Positions 1 to 11,798 of a DNA stretch of 64,000 bases are shown piece by piece (position 1 is the stretch's first letter; every line of letters begins with the position of its first letter). A program made the translations under genes and the position numbers. Source of the DNA: Mikania micrantha (taxonomy: Eukaryota > Streptophyta > Magnoliopsida > Asterales > Asteraceae); the NCBI GenBank assembly GCA_009363875.1, contig CM018680.1:12283625-12347624 (forward strand), in the 5' to 3' direction. Below the pieces are notes generated by a model, which saw only the letters and a list, made by a program, of their open reading frames with translations, ran no database searches and was not told the DNA's origin.

Positions 1-218
1 AAGTTTAAGTTTTCATCCGTGAAATTTGAGGTAAATACCCATTTTCCTTTCAGTTTTATAGTAGATCACGAACCCTTAGTTTGTGGTTGTTTTAATCGGC
101 CTAAACACTCATAAACACTTAGATGAACTAAAGTAATCGACAAGAAAGTTTTAGGGACTGATCTGTAACAGGTTTGGGATTGAAAATGAGGAAGATGGAA
201 CAGGTTCGTGACCGGATA

Positions 219-560
219 CGATCAGGCGAACCTGTTGCAGGTCGCCGAACCTTTTTGTTGACAGCCGAACCTGTGGGTAGGTGGCCGAACCTGCCAACTC
301 TGATCAAAAGTCAGAGCCGAACCTGTCATCCTTATGGCCGAACCTAGCTGGCCGAACCTAACTGGCCAAACCTAGCATGCCACGAGCCTGGACTAGCCGA
401 ACCTGTATGTGACCCGAACCTAGGATGAACGAACCTGATAGCTACGAACCTTTGACCAACGAACCTTCTCCATGGACGAACCTTTGATGAGCGAACCCTA
501 AAGGTTCGCCGAACCTGATGTGTTAACCGAACCCCCAAAGGTTCGCCGAACCTATGCTCA
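219..560 (+). repeat. CGAACCT word array in LTR1
   Basis: About seventeen copies of CGAACCT or one-base variants are spaced irregularly, roughly 12-30 bp apart, with two copies inverted as AGGTTCG near the end. The spacing is too loose for a satellite and does not fit a coding frame. The same word recurs in LTR2 (14025-14252), in solo LTR F and in the copia material. Confidence 0.85.
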
Positions 561-675
561 ATGGCCAATTGGTTCGCTGCCCCAATGGTGTTTGAACATA
601 AAATGTTGGCTAATTAGGGAAATTCTGGTCCTAGAGCTGTTGAACTTAGTTATACGAACAAGGAAATGAACATAC

Positions 676-690
676 GAGTACTCAAAGTTG
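676..690 (+). repeat. Left copy of a 15-bp direct repeat flanking the CACTA insertion
   Basis: GAGTACTCAAAGTTG here recurs exactly at 5843-5857, on the other side of the insertion. CACTA elements normally duplicate 3 bp, so 15 bp is too long to be a simple target-site duplication. Confidence 0.9.
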
Positions 691-1575
691 ACCCGCCCAA
701 GTTACAACTTATTAAAGCCATTAATTACTGCGACTAGCACCTTGTTTAGGGCTGATTGCAGCTGCATTTCAGCCCTATTACAGCCTCGTGACAGCCCTAT
801 TTTGGCTTTCCAACAACTATTGTTGACCCGCCCAATTTGCAACTTATTAAAGCCATTAATCCCTGCGACTAGCACCTCGTTTAGGGCTGATTGCAGCTGC
901 ATTTCAGCCCTATTACAGTCTCGTGACAGCCCTACTTTGGCTTTCCAACAACTATTGTTGACCTGCCCAAGTTGCAACTTATTAAAGCCATTAATCCTTG
1001 CGACTAGCACCTCGTTTAGGGCTGATTGCAGCTGCATTTCAGCCCTATTACAGCCTCGTGACAGCCCTATTTTGGCTTTCCAACAACTATTGGTCCCGTC
1101 CAATTTGCAACTTATTAAAGCCATTAATCCCTCTGACTAGCACCTCGTTTAGGTCTGATTGCAGCTGCATTTCAGCCCTATAACAGCCATGTATGAGCCC
1201 TCTATCAGCTTTGTTACAATCTCGTTGACCCGCCCAAATTGCAATATAATTTAAGCTATTAAATCTTCCAAATTAACCTGATTTAGGGCTGACTTCGGCT
1301 TTGTAACAGCCCTGTACTAGCCGTGTAACATCCTTGTTATATCCTTATTGACCTGCCCATATTGCAACTTAATTAATCTATCAAATCATTCAGATTAAAC
1401 TGGTTTAGGGCTGATTACAGCCATATATCAGCGTTGTAAACGCCTTGTTACAATCTTATTTACCTGCCCAATTTGCAACATAATTTATGCCATGAATCTC
1501 CCAAATAAAACTGGTTTAGGCCTGATTACAACCATCATTTCAGCCATTTAACAGCCTATAATAGCCATGTTTTGA
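688..1575 (+). repeat. Decaying 135-bp tandem array at the CACTA left end
   Basis: About seven head-to-tail units start near 688, 823, 958, 1090, 1225, 1348 and 1459. Each opens with a variant of TTGACCCGCCCAA and contains CAGCTGCATTTCAGCCC. The first units are 135 bp (divisible by 3, which explains open frames on both strands). Later units are 123 and 111 bp and more diverged. This is best read as the internal subterminal array of the CACTA element. It is not coding and not CRISPR. Confidence 0.85.
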
Positions 1576-2242
1576 CCTTAATGAACGAGATTAAACTTAC
1601 TTCATGAAAATGAGGTGCATGAATGATTTAAATTTCTTATGACTTTGCAAATGATGAAAGGTGTCTTTAAAAGGTAAGATATTATGTGAGTAGCCTGATG
1701 AAGACCAAAATGTAAGATATTTTGTGAGTTTTAATACACACAGGTGTTTGGTTAATGTTGCTTACATATATTGGTAAATATGTAGCTTCTCTTACTGAAT
1801 AATTCAACCAAATTGTCATTTTAGGTTTCATATATTATTAGGAAAACAGTATGTTGTTCTTTGACCTATAGCAAATTTGAAACCTCTTTTAATGACCTGT
1901 TTAAATCAAACCCAATTTGACCCGTTAAGAATTTATCTTGTTCATATGTGTAATTAGAGTCTAACAAAACAATAGCACCTGAACTGAAAACAATCTTTTA
2001 GGCTGAACTAGAAAACAACAGTTTACATTTAGCCACTACAGTTAATTCAACAAAAGAATAGCAGCATCCAGTACAACCAACTAGATGACCTGTTAATGTA
2101 GTTTTCGTTTACAACTCAGCAGATTCCTTTTGTGTTATGATTTTAAATTAACGAACATCACGTGTTAATGTAATTTGCATTTCCTATTAATTTAACTAGC
2201 AACATCTGCAGTTAAAACTTTATTTGTGAAACATATTTTTAA
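1576..2242. other. CACTA interior without recognisable gene
   Basis: AT-rich sequence between the tandem array and the first supported exon. It may hold an upstream exon or promoter of the Transposase_24 gene. I see no long open frame or repeat. Confidence 0.5.
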
Positions 2243-3042
2243 TTGCTCTCTTTTCTAACCTTAACAACAAAGAATTCGTACGAGAAAGCTAGACGAATGA
2301 GGATTCTAGAGAACGAAAAAAAAATGAAAGGTCTGGGAATTACAAACATTGCCAAGTCTTTGAAAAGTAAGCCAGAAAGTCAAAAAACTCAGCAAACAAA
2401 AGTGAAGCCACATTTTATTCCACCAATGTACATGAATAGAGTCGTTAATCAAGTGAAGTTGCGTTAACCTGCTGGTTCAAATGTCCCCCATAAGATACCA
2501 CTTTCCAAGGATAATAAAGGAGAAAAAATAAAGTTGGTTCTTGTTGATGAGGATGATGACGAGGATGACGAGAGCTTTCAAGGTATTATTTTTTCTTAAT
2601 TTTTAAAACCAGGTATCTGAAACTCAAGTTCATCAAACTGGTGATATACAAGGTATGACTACAAACAATTTGTAATGATGTTACTACATGTAAACTATTA
2701 ATAAAATTTTTTTATGCATATTTTTGTTATATTGAACTTGTTAGATGCTCCTAAAAAGGTTAGAGGCTATACAACAAAAGCTCAAACTTGGAAAATGGAT
2801 AGTACTCAAAGGATAGTTGTAAGGTTCAACAAGTTTGGAAAGCCTGTGGGAGATGAAGCTAATGAACTTGCTCAGTTTCTTGGGTCGCTTGTGAGGATAT
2901 CTGATCATGTATCCATTGAATATCCAGACTGGAGAAAGGTTCCTACACAAAATAAAGAGGACATGTATTCACTTGTTAAGGTATGTCTTTATCATGTTTT
3001 TAAATGTATTCACTTGATAAAGTATAAGGTATGACTTAATAC

Positions 3043-3061
3043 ATATATATATATATATATA
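3043..3061. repeat. (AT)n microsatellite
   Basis: A short AT dinucleotide run in the intron between the second and third traced exons of the Transposase_24 gene. Confidence 0.9.
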
Positions 3062-4236
3062 AAGCAAAAAATGTGCTAAAAAAGCTAAAAGTCATTTAGC
3101 TAAAAATCATGAACTGCATACAAATTTGCATAAAAAAAAAGCAAAAAAAGTTATGTTGAATAGGCATGAGGGCCACACTGCACACTGCAGGCATCCCAAC
3201 AGGTCGCCTAGGCCAAGCAGCAGGCCACCAAGCCCTTTTGCCATGCCTTCCAGAGCTAGGAGCAGCCCCCTTATCCCTATAGTCTCTACCAGCATTTGAC
3301 CCAGTTTAAGGGCAACATAGCAGCAACTGTTGACCTAATAGCTGGTCCAAACAAACCATATCTGCTGGACAGCTTAAGGGCAACATAGCAACAACTCTTT
3401 ACATACCAAATATGGCCAATACAAGTGCAAATAGGGAGCGGGGAGCGGCTACGACCAGATCAGCCCCAAGCTATTAACATTGACCCAAAGCAGTAATAAG
3501 TGTCAATCTTAACCACAACCCGTAATAGCTGGTCGGCTGGTCTAAACAAACCATACCTGCTGCACAATTTAATTCTGAATTTGACCACATTGATCAGGTA
3601 GTATAACTATATCCACAAGCCAATCAAAATGTTTTATTTTTATATTCCAAAAGTATCCCATAGCATTAACTTTTTTAAGTACATGTTCTTTCTAAGCTTG
3701 TTTCATTCCACATTTGTAGTCTTAACTTATAAATATGTTATGGGATTAGATAAATATATTTTGCTAATAGTATAGATATATTTTGCAGAGTAAATTTGTT
3801 TTTCTTCCCAATGAAACGAATGAGATCAAAAAATGGATTTTGTATAGCATGGGAAAAAAATGGAGAGCGTGGAAAGGTTCATTAAAGGCGCGTTTATATG
3901 ATCCAAGCCTTACTGTTGATGAAATTGTGGGTCAACAAGTTAAAAATGACAAGAGAGTGTGTCAAACTCAGTTTAAAGAACTTGCTACTCGACGGTTCAC
4001 TCCCAAATTTCAGGTATAAATGATTTCTGACTTTGATTTGTTATATAATATATTTCATTATATAATTAAATCAAAAGTTCTTATCATATGTTAATTTACC
4101 ATTAACCATAGAGTATATGCAAGGCTAAAAGAATGAGCCGCTCAAAGATGAAAGAGCCTCATGTTAGTGGCACAAAGTCTTTTGCGAGACTTGCTCATGA
4201 AATGGTATTATTATATCTATCTATTATTGACATTTG

Positions 4237-4239
<3 letters not shown>

Positions 4240-4302
<63 letters not shown>
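4240..4302. repeat. (TTA)n microsatellite in a Transposase_24 intron
   Basis: About 21 uninterrupted TTA/TAT triplets lie in the intron 4205-4346. Open frames of poly-Tyr, poly-Ile or poly-Asn across it are artefacts. Confidence 0.95.
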
Positions 4303-4305
<3 letters not shown>

Positions 4306-5114
4306 TTATTTCCCTTACTAAACATAAACATAAATATAAATGATAGGCAATGAAGAATGATGGTGTATATCCAACTAGAGGAGAAATGTATATAAAAACT
4401 CGGACTCGTAAAGATGGAACTATTGTTGATGATGAAGCTTCTCATGTTGTGGTAAATTATTTTTATGTTCATATATATCATTGACAATAATATATTGTGT
4501 GGTTAACTATTTAAATATGTATTTAGGCTGCATTAAAAGATATTACAAATGATTCTACAAAGACATCCGATGATCAAAATGATATTACAAATGACGCTTA
4601 CTCAAAAGTTAAAGGTCCGGAGAAAAGAGGATACATTCGATTAGTTGGAAAGATGTCAACCGAAAAAATAATGGTCCTTTAGAAGAATCAGAGACTATTA
4701 ATAAGCTAAAGAGTGATGTTAATGCTTTGGCTATGATTATTCAAGATCATATCCCCAATGCAAACTTGACACCAGTCCTGAGCAATCTAAACGTAGAGGT
4801 AATTACATGCATGAACCATTATTTATTCTTTTACAATTATGTGTTTGTACTGCCATTTTTTTCATTTATATGCTTTAGGTTCCCGGCATTGGTCCGTCGC
4901 CCCATAACAACTCCTTATCAGTTAATCAAATATCTTCCTCAAAGAGTCAAAATGATAACGGTAACTTTTAATTTCTAACTATGTTGAAGTGTTGTATGGA
5001 TGTACTTATGTGGTTTCTTGATTTGAAATTGATTAGCCAAAACTGTTCATTTTATAGGGAAAGAAAGACGTTTTGGTGACTGATTTTTCAAATCTTGGGG
5101 ACATTGCAATTTAG

Positions 5115-5574
5115 GTAAATTATTCTTAATTTATTAAGTCCAAATCTTGTTTTAACCTTTTTAATGACTTGAATATCAAATATATACACACACAACGAGA
5201 TCTTTTTATATACATAAATTAATAATGTTTCTTTATATGGTTGATGATAGCAGGTTTGATATTATGAGAAGTTTTCTAGCTAAAGGGTTGATATCATGAG
5301 AAGTTTTCGAGCTAAATCGTATGGCAGGAAAATTTTTATCAATGATTAGATTATGTGTGATGTATAAACATTTGGAAACCGAAAGATGTTGCATATTACA
5401 TTGTTTTTGACATTTTTGTATTATGTTTTGGATCAAACTCTTTAATGATTATTTACAATCTTATTCAACTTTTGTTTATTATTATATTATTAATAATATG
5501 TCTTTGTAGAAATGTTCTATACAACGAACTATAGCAAGTCTTTACCGACACAAATTTTGAGCCTCTAAAGATGC
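5115..5574. other. CACTA 3' untranslated interior
   Basis: AT-rich sequence after the Transposase_24 stop codon. A near-duplicate ATGAGAAGTTTTC.AGCTAAA occurs at about 5263 and 5296. No coding signal. Confidence 0.5.
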
Positions 5575-5842
5575 TTTTATATTGTGGCAAAATAAAAGTG
5601 CCACTAAAACCAACATGTGTAGTTAACTAAAACTAATTTTTAGTGGCACAAAAAAAGTGCCACTAAAAGTCTAATAACTTTGTGCAGCACATCGAAAAAG
5701 TGTCACTAAAAGGATTTAGCGTCACCACTTCTAGTGGCACTTTTTTTGTGTGCCACACAATCTTTTAGGGGGTTATAGTGGCACTTTTTTGGTCTTTTGC
5801 GGCACTTTTTGTATGCCATTAAATGGCATTTTATTTGTAGTG
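5575..5842 (+). repeat. CACTA right subterminal repeats and terminus
   Basis: About seven copies of the word AGTGCCACTAAAA or its complement TTTTAGTGGCACT occur in both orientations, some as facing pairs. The stretch ends in TTTGTAGTG at 5842. In En/Spm-like elements such subterminal words are binding sites for the element's accessory protein. No such words appear at the left end. Confidence 0.85.
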
Positions 5843-5857
5843 GAGTACTCAAAGTTG
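5843..5857 (+). repeat. Right copy of the 15-bp direct repeat
   Basis: An exact copy of 676-690, directly abutting the CACTA terminus. LTR1 sequence resumes here. Confidence 0.9.
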
Positions 5858-7059
5858 GGAACGAACTAAGAAACATGCATTAGTGGATGTTATAGCTTAA
5901 AGGGTTAGTGTAAATTTCCACATTTGCATCTAAAGCTTAGAAAATTTCATATGGTTGTATAACTAAATTGGATTGTTCAAATTGAACACATTTAAATAGG
6001 TTATACACACGGACGAATAAAGAACTATCGGAGACAAAGATCTAGTAACAGGTTTAAGGTTAATTGAATGCGATTGACCTAAGCCTAAGTTGTGAACATA
6101 ATTTCTCCAAATTATATATAAGTTTTGTTACCATATCCTTTAAATTAAATGAAATGATATTCTTAACTTGACAATGTAAAATAAAGTGTTAAATGTTTTG
6201 ATTAATAAACTCTGAATGGGAATTTGTTGTAAAATAGACAATATAAATTGTCTGGACTTGGACTAAAAACAAAGGAAACTCTGCCCGATTTTTCGTAAAA
6301 TTTAAAAGCAAGTTGTTATTAACTAACGGTTAAGGGAGTCATAGAGGGCATGTAACATATAATAAATAAAGAAAATCTTAGTAACACATTAGCAAGTATA
6401 TAGGACACATAGTCGCACACCGAGACCTGTACCCTATATACGTTAGCTATAAATACTTATAGTATTCTAATCGTAATAAATCAACACAGGTGCTGAAGAT
6501 ACTTAATTTACAACAAACGAGCGTGCATTATTTTCTTGGTTGAAACATAAGAGCTACAACACAGGTGAGATCATTGCCTCTTTTCTAAACATTTTTGTTT
6601 TAAAACGTGGGGCTGAGATGCACGCGTAAATTGTTTATTTAAATTGTTTACTTGATGCTTTTATTCATTATATGTTATGTCTTTATGCTTGTTGATACAC
6701 CTAGACTCCGGTCCAGGTAATTACTATGCAGATCAAATTATCAAATTAATTAAATTACTCCTATGAGTAATACTTTAATTCTAAAACTTTAAACAAACCC
6801 TTAGTCCATCAAACTCAAATTAAATAATCCTAATTCAGTGTGTGATCTGAAAACAAATGATCATAATTAAGAATCAATTATCATTGTGAAATCATGGGAA
6901 TTCTAAAGATCAAATCAAGAGACTCAAGGAATCAGAAATCATAAATGTGTGTGAATCATTGAAATAATGAAATCATTAAGATCTAATGAAATCATTAATA
7001 CTTGAGTTAAGGTGGATGTCAGTTGTATAGAAATCAAGACCACGTGTAACACACATAAA

Positions 7060-7280
7060 GTCCCGGCATAAATAGTAGACTCTTGTAGTCAAGCTATATG
7101 GGCAATAACATGAACTATCAAATAAAATCAAAATTGAGAGAATCAAAGATATCAAGAATCAAAGGATATCTGTAAAGTCCCGGCATGTACAGTAGACCAT
7201 TGGGTCAAGCTGATATGGGCATCATTAAAATCCCGACACGCTTAGGTAGGCTCCTTGTGAGTCCTGCCTGATATGGGTCA
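7060..7280 (+). repeat. Three-copy GTCCCGGCAT..AGTAGAC..TATGGGC sub-repeat
   Basis: Three imperfect copies of a block with CCCGGCATAAATAGTAGAC, GTCAAGCT and ATATGGGC start near 7064, 7175 and 7232. The same three-copy layout recurs at 57990-58230 in the other A-type LTR end. Confidence 0.7.
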
Positions 7281-7510
7281 CGTGTGAGAGGGTACAACTT
7301 GAACAACCACCAACAACTAAGTCTAATTGATTGAGTCAAATAAGGCCCAATCATCATGTCTTAGTTGTATTTAAATGTTTACTTATTTATTTAATTAAAC
7401 ATTTAACATCATATTTCTATAATTGCTTTTGAGAAATCATGTAACTATGATGAACTCAAGAGAACCAAAGGTAAATCCAATTGTGAAGATCAGAATCTAA
7501 ATCAAAGGTG

Positions 7511-7895
7511 AATGGAGTGAAACGCTTAATTATCATTAACAACAATATGCTAAGCAATTCGGTATGTGGTGGGACGGTGGCTAGGGCTTGTCCCCTACAT
7601 ATGCCCTATATATAAGCATACTTGATTGGATAGCATAGGTGGTTGTTGATGAGGTTAAGGTTTTCACTTCGGGGGATCAAGGTAAACATTTTCAGGGTAA
7701 TCAAATCCTAAGAATCATATGTCATGAAATCAAGGTAGTGGAATGAAATGCTTAATTATCACCAGGAACAATATATCATGTGGTTTGGTATGTGGTGGGA
7801 CGGTGGCTGGGCGGGCGGTAAGTTCGACCCTACATATGCCCTATATATAAGCATACTAAGCTGGATGGTATAGGTGGTTAATGGTGAGGTTAAGG
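7511..7895 (+). repeat. Duplicated TATATATAAG module in LTR1
   Basis: Two copies (about 7511-7665 and 7738-7895) of a module running CGCTTAATTATCA, GGTATGTGGTGGGACGG, CATATGCCCTATATATAAGC, AGGTGGTT and GAGGTTAAGG. Each holds a good TATA-like box. Single copies occur in solo LTRs E and G. A relocated copy occurs near the start of F. A duplicated version occurs at 58449-58870. Confidence 0.8.
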
Positions 7896-7934
7896 TTGAC
7901 ATTCAGGTTATTAAAACTCATTTTATAAAACAAT

Positions 7935-7984
7935 ATGAACTCACCAACCATGTGTTGACTTTATTTTTGCATGACTTCTTAGCT
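7935..7984 (+). promoter_or_regulatory. Putative splice acceptor block in LTR1
   Basis: TGAACTCACCAACC..GTGTTGAC is followed by a T-rich tract and TTCTTAG, with AG at 7982-7983. TTGAC fits a plant branch-point consensus about 30 bases upstream of the AG. The block is conserved in all six LTR types compared here. The matching donor GAG/GTAAAT is at 28-36. The functional reading is inference. Confidence 0.5.
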
Positions 7985-8340
7985 GACGAACAGGTTCAAC
8001 TGAAGAGTTATCTCTTTGGATTAGGTTATTTGATAGAGGACCTAGCTTTTGGACCTGCATATTTTGAAGCATCATTATACAATTTCTTTTGTATATCTTG
8101 TGCAGATACAAGATAGAAGATTTATGATGTGATAGTGGATTTACATTGTTAAATTATAAACTTAACTGATGTAATTTAACTTTGTAATTCTATTTTATTT
8201 TAGCAAGTTTCTCATTATATGTATCATGTGCAATGTAAACAATCTGATAATTTCGATTATCACTTATGATATCGCGCCCCGAGAACCTTCCGCCAGACGG
8301 GGACTTCGATCCAACCCCGTCGGCTCAGGGTGTGACAGAT

Positions 8341-8353
8341 TGGTATCAGAGCC
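8341..8353 (+). promoter_or_regulatory. Primer-binding site of element A1 (tRNA-iMet)
   Basis: TGGTATCAGAGCC lies three bases after the LTR end at 8337. It is complementary to the 3' end of plant initiator tRNA-Met, the usual minus-strand primer for these elements. Confidence 0.95.
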
Positions 8354-8513
8354 ATGGTTATAGAGAAATATAGGTCACTTATTTAAACAGTTTGGCCTAC
8401 ACTATAACCTATGGACCCCACATGTAGAGGACATAGGATTTAAGGCTTACTTGTATATTGTCTTCTGTATTCGATCATTGCACTAACCGATAACTTTATT
8501 GGTTATGATCAGA

Positions 8514-10484
8514 ATGCCGCCGAGAAGACAGACTCCTTCGTTACCTCCACCACCACAAGACTTGGTACCACATTCATCTACACCATCACCGTCTGACTCT
8601 CCTCCTACACTACCTCCACTGCCTCCACCTCCTCCTCCTCCAGTCAACCTACCACCAGCCCCGAGCACAACACCGATGCTGGATCCTGCCACTATCGCCT
8701 TGGTGACTTTACCGAGCAGTCAGATGACCAATCAGATGAAGGAGACGATACCGAAGATGTTCATCCGTCTCCGTAATGAAATCAACAACACTGGTAACTC
8801 ATCAGGAGAAGCCAGTGGGAACACTGGAGGTTCATCACATTACTCCTACAAGTCATTTGTAGGATGTAAGCCACCCAGTTTTAGTGGGAATGAAGGAGCC
8901 ATTGGATTAATCCAATGGATCGAAAAGATCGAGATCACTCTGGACCTTTACAGTTGTCCAGAGCACCACAAGGTTCGTTACTCTGTTGGAACTTTCAACA
9001 ACCGCACCTTGACTTGGTGGAATGGTCAAATCAACGCAAGAGGTCGGGAAAAAGCTATGTCAATGACCTGGGAAGACTTCAAGCCTCTACTGAGAACAGG
9101 GTTCTGCCCCAAGAACGAACTGCAGAAGCTGGAGGTTGAATTGTCAAACCATGTGATGAAGGGACTTGATCATATGGGTTATACTACTCGTTATCACGAG
9201 TTGGTTGCCTTGGTGCCAGACATGGTGCCAACTTTAGAGAAGAGGATTGACCGATATGTAGGTGGGCTTCCTGCCTGCATTCAGGGTTTAGTGGTTGCAG
9301 CCAACCCTGTTACTGTAGAGTCTGCTGTGAATTTATCTGGGAAACTCACGGATCTGATGGTAGCCTCTGGAGTTTTAAAGAAAGAGGCTGAAACTGGCAA
9401 ACGCACGGAAGAATCTTCAAAGAAACCCCATCATCACCCGAAGAAGAAGCAGGAACTTATCAAGAACTACACTAAGGCTACTCCACTCAATCAAGTAGCC
9501 ATTAAACCACAGAATGCACCCAAGAAACAATATACTGGCCCACATCCTTTGTGTACTAAGTGCCAGTACCACCATGCTGCAAGCAACCAGTGCCGTCAAT
9601 GCACGGGTTGTGGAAGGAAAGGGCACTGGGTCCAACAGTGCAGACTGACACCAAATCCAGCAGTCAACAATGCTGCTCTAGCTCTCCCTCCACCAGCCAA
9701 TCAGAACAACGGTGGATGCTTCAACTGTGGCGAACAAGGCCACTTTGCAAAGAACTGCCCGAAGAAGGCTCAACAGGCAGTTCAAGCACCTCGTGGAAGA
9801 GCCTTTGCTATTGGAGCACCAGCTGCACGACAAGACCCGAATGTGGTCATTGGTACATTTCTCTTACATGACTTTTACGCATCTGTTCTATTTGATACTG
9901 GTGCAGATCAGAGTTTTATCTTTACCAATTTTGCATGCCAATTAGATTCGATAGAGGAACAGTTAGATTCCCCTTACATCATAGAAGTAGCTAACGGGAA
10001 ACAGATTACAGTTAGTACAGTTTATAGGAACTGCCCATTGACACTTAATGATTATACATTCACCATCGATTTGATACCGATGGAGTTGGGTAGTTTCGAC
10101 ATTATTATTGGAATGGACTGGCTTTCTTCTAATCGAGTGGAAGTCGTCTGTTCGGAAAAGCTTCTTCGTATTCCATCGCCTAGTGATCGTGTATTGGAAG
10201 TTAAAGGGGATCAAGCAAAACGTAGTGTCAAAATCATCTCTTGCATAAAAAAGCGTAAGTGTCTACAGAAGCAGTGCGTGGCATTCTTGGCTCATGTGGT
10301 GGAAAAAGAGAAGGACAAGAAGAAGATCCAAGATGTACCAGTTGTGAAAGAATATCCGGAAGTATTTCCTGAAGACCTATCAGGTTTGCCACCTGTGCGA
10401 CCGGTAGAGTTTCGTATTGACTTAATTCCTGGAACAACTCCTGTTGATAAATTTCCTTACAGGTTAGCACCTTCAGAGATGTAG
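8514..10484 (+). pseudogene. gag: Element A1 gag and protease
   Basis: The most likely start is ATG at 8514 (MPPRRQTPS); an in-frame ATG-like start at 8499 adds five residues. A Pro-rich N-terminus (about residues 10-60) precedes a retrotransposon capsid region (about 105-220, with WIEKIE and LTWWNGQI). Next come a CTKCQYHH...C pre-knuckle, CCHC knuckles CTGCGRKGHWVQQC and CFNCGEQGHFAKNC, then an aspartic protease with an intact active site, LFDTGADQSF (about residue 460). The frame ends at TAG 10482-10484 with a second TAG at 10497-10499. The polyprotein frame continues beyond both, so these are nonsense mutations within gag-pol. Gag would package the RNA and the protease would cut the polyprotein. 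Confidence 0.9.
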
Positions 10485-11688
10485 GAATTGTCTAATTAGT
10501 TACAGGAGCTACTTGATAAAGGTTTCATCAGACCGAGCTACTCACCTTGGGGAGCTCCGGTCCTGTTCGTGAAAAAGAAAGACGGATCATTCAGAATGTG
10601 CATAGATTACAAAGAGCTGAACAAACTGACCATCAAGAATCGGTATCCATTGCCGAGGATTAATGATTTGTTTGACCAATTCCAAGGAGCTCAATACTTC
10701 TCAAAGATTGATTTGCGGTCTGGATATCATCAGCTTAGAGTTCAAGACGAAGACATACCGAAAACGGCCTTCCGAACCAGATATGGGCATTACGTATTTC
10801 TGGTGATGCCTTTCGGATTGACAAATGCACCAGCGGTTTTCATGGACCTCATGAACCGAGTGTGCAAGCCGTATCTAGATCAGTTTGTCATTGTCTTCAT
10901 TGATGACATACTGATTTATTCCAAGAGCAAAACAGAGCACGAGCAACATCTCAGGAAGATCTTGGAGCTGTTGAAACAAAAAGAAACTCTATGCCAAATT
11001 TTCTAAATGTGAATTCTGGCTAAGAGAAGTTCAATTTCTGGGTCACGTAGTCAACAGCGAGGGAATACACGTAGATCCCTACAAAATTGAGTCGATGAAG
11101 AACTGGGATACTCCAAAGACACCGACGAAGATACGGTCTTTTCTGGGACTGGAAGGTTATTACAGAAGGTTTATCTCAAACTTTTCTATAATATCCTTGC
11201 CACTCACTAAACTAACCCAGAAAAGTGAACCGTTCGTCTAGGAGCAGAAACAAGAAGATGCTTTTCAGACATTGAAACAAAAATTATGTGATGCTCCAAT
11301 CCTATCTCTCCCAGAAGGATGTGATGAATTTGTTGTTTATTGTGATGCCTCCCATCAGGGACTTGGTTGCGTACTGATGCAACGGGACAAAGTTATCGCT
11401 TACGCATCGAGACAGTTAAAAGTTCATGAGAAGAACTACACTACTCATGATCTTGAACTGGGAGCAATAATCTTCGCATTGAAGATTTGGAGACATTACT
11501 TATATGGCACCAAGTGTACCATATTTACCGATCACAAGAGTCTTCAGCATATTTTTGATCATAAGGAACTCAACATGCGACAGTGTCGTTGGGTTGAACA
11601 TCTAAATGATTACGACTGTGTGATCAAGTACCATCCGGGAAAGGCGAACGTTGTAGCTAATGCCTTGAGCCAGAAGGAACGGGTCTAA
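10485..11688 (+). pseudogene. pol: Element A1 reverse transcriptase and RNase H, frameshifted
   Basis: This continues the gag-protease frame. It starts with LLDKGFIRPSYSPWGAPVLF and includes LVMPFGLTNAPAVF and the catalytic FIDD (10896-10907). A one-base frameshift near 10975-10985 ends that frame at 11006; the thumb and connection regions continue in another frame. A TAG at 11239-11241 interrupts before the Ty3-type RNase H (DASHQGLGCVLMQ, FTDHKSLQHIF), which stops at 11688. It would copy the RNA into DNA. With at least three lesions it cannot be made as one protein. Confidence 0.9.
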
Positions 11689-11798
11689 CCCTTACGTGTT
11701 AGAGCAATGGGGATAACCGTGCAGACCAGTTTAAGTGACAAGATTATTCAGACACAACAAGAAGCACTTGACCGAGGGAATCTGAAGAAAGAAAATGA

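Larger units (their letters stand above)
2243..5114 (+). pseudogene. Transposase_24 (plant Ptta/En/Spm) gene of the CACTA element, two lesions
   Basis: A multi-exon gene can be traced by frame and splice sites. Exons are about 2243-2582 (Lys/Arg-rich, SYEKARRMRILENEKKMKGL), 2745-2980, 3789-4013 (core with WRAWKGSLKARLYDP), 4112-4204 (SGTKSFARLAHEM), 4347-4451, 4527-4798, 4879-4960 and 5058-5114, ending at TAG. Introns start GT and end AG. This order is the usual Transposase_24 layout: a core DNA-binding-like region followed by a coiled-coil tail. A TAA at 2465-2467 lies in frame inside the first exon, and the sixth exon needs a +1 frameshift near 4663-4671 to continue. By family analogy the protein would bind subterminal repeats and would not catalyse transposition itself. 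The true first exon is uncertain. Confidence 0.8.
691..5842 (+). mobile_element. CACTA (En/Spm-type) element, left terminus missing
   Basis: The right end reads, on the minus strand, CACTACAAATAAAATGCC, a typical plant CACTA terminus. It is preceded by subterminal repeats and by a split gene for a plant En/Spm-type Transposase_24 protein. No CACTA terminus exists at the left; the element starts inside a tandem array. I see no DDE transposase (TNP2/TNPD type), so this is a non-autonomous or truncated copy. It sits in LTR1 of element A and is therefore younger than that LTR. Confidence 0.85.
1..8337 (+). mobile_element. 5' LTR of gypsy element A (LTR1), split by a CACTA element
   Basis: This is the 5' LTR of a Tekay-like gypsy element. 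Its first 848 bp lie outside the window, because position 1 aligns with 13817 of the second LTR, which starts at 12969. It ends in GGTGTGACA at 8337, directly before a tRNA-iMet PBS. The stretch 691-5842 is an inserted CACTA element, so the net LTR is about 4.0 kb, close to the 3855-bp solo LTR at 35976. Bases 1-437 are almost identical to 13817-14252, while the rest is clearly diverged from that LTR. Between features, 5858-7510 is LTR sequence with no ORF I can support. Confidence 0.85.

Noticed and set aside
688..1140. Long open frames on both strands with internal repeats, resembling a repeat protein
   Set aside because: They arise from a 135-bp tandem repeat (45 codons) within a transposon end. 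Both strands are open equally and later units break the frame.
688..1575. Regularly spaced repeats considered as a CRISPR array
   Set aside because: Units are about 135 bp, degenerate along their whole length, without distinct short repeats and unique spacers, in a plant transposon.
4133..4487. Poly-Tyr, poly-Ile and poly-Asn open frames
   Set aside because: Translations of a (TTA)n microsatellite in an intron.
8341..8353. tRNA-like segments TGGTATCAGAGCC (also at 31809, 59321)
   Set aside because: Only the tRNA 3'-end complement is present, next to LTR ends; these are primer-binding sites, not tRNA genes.
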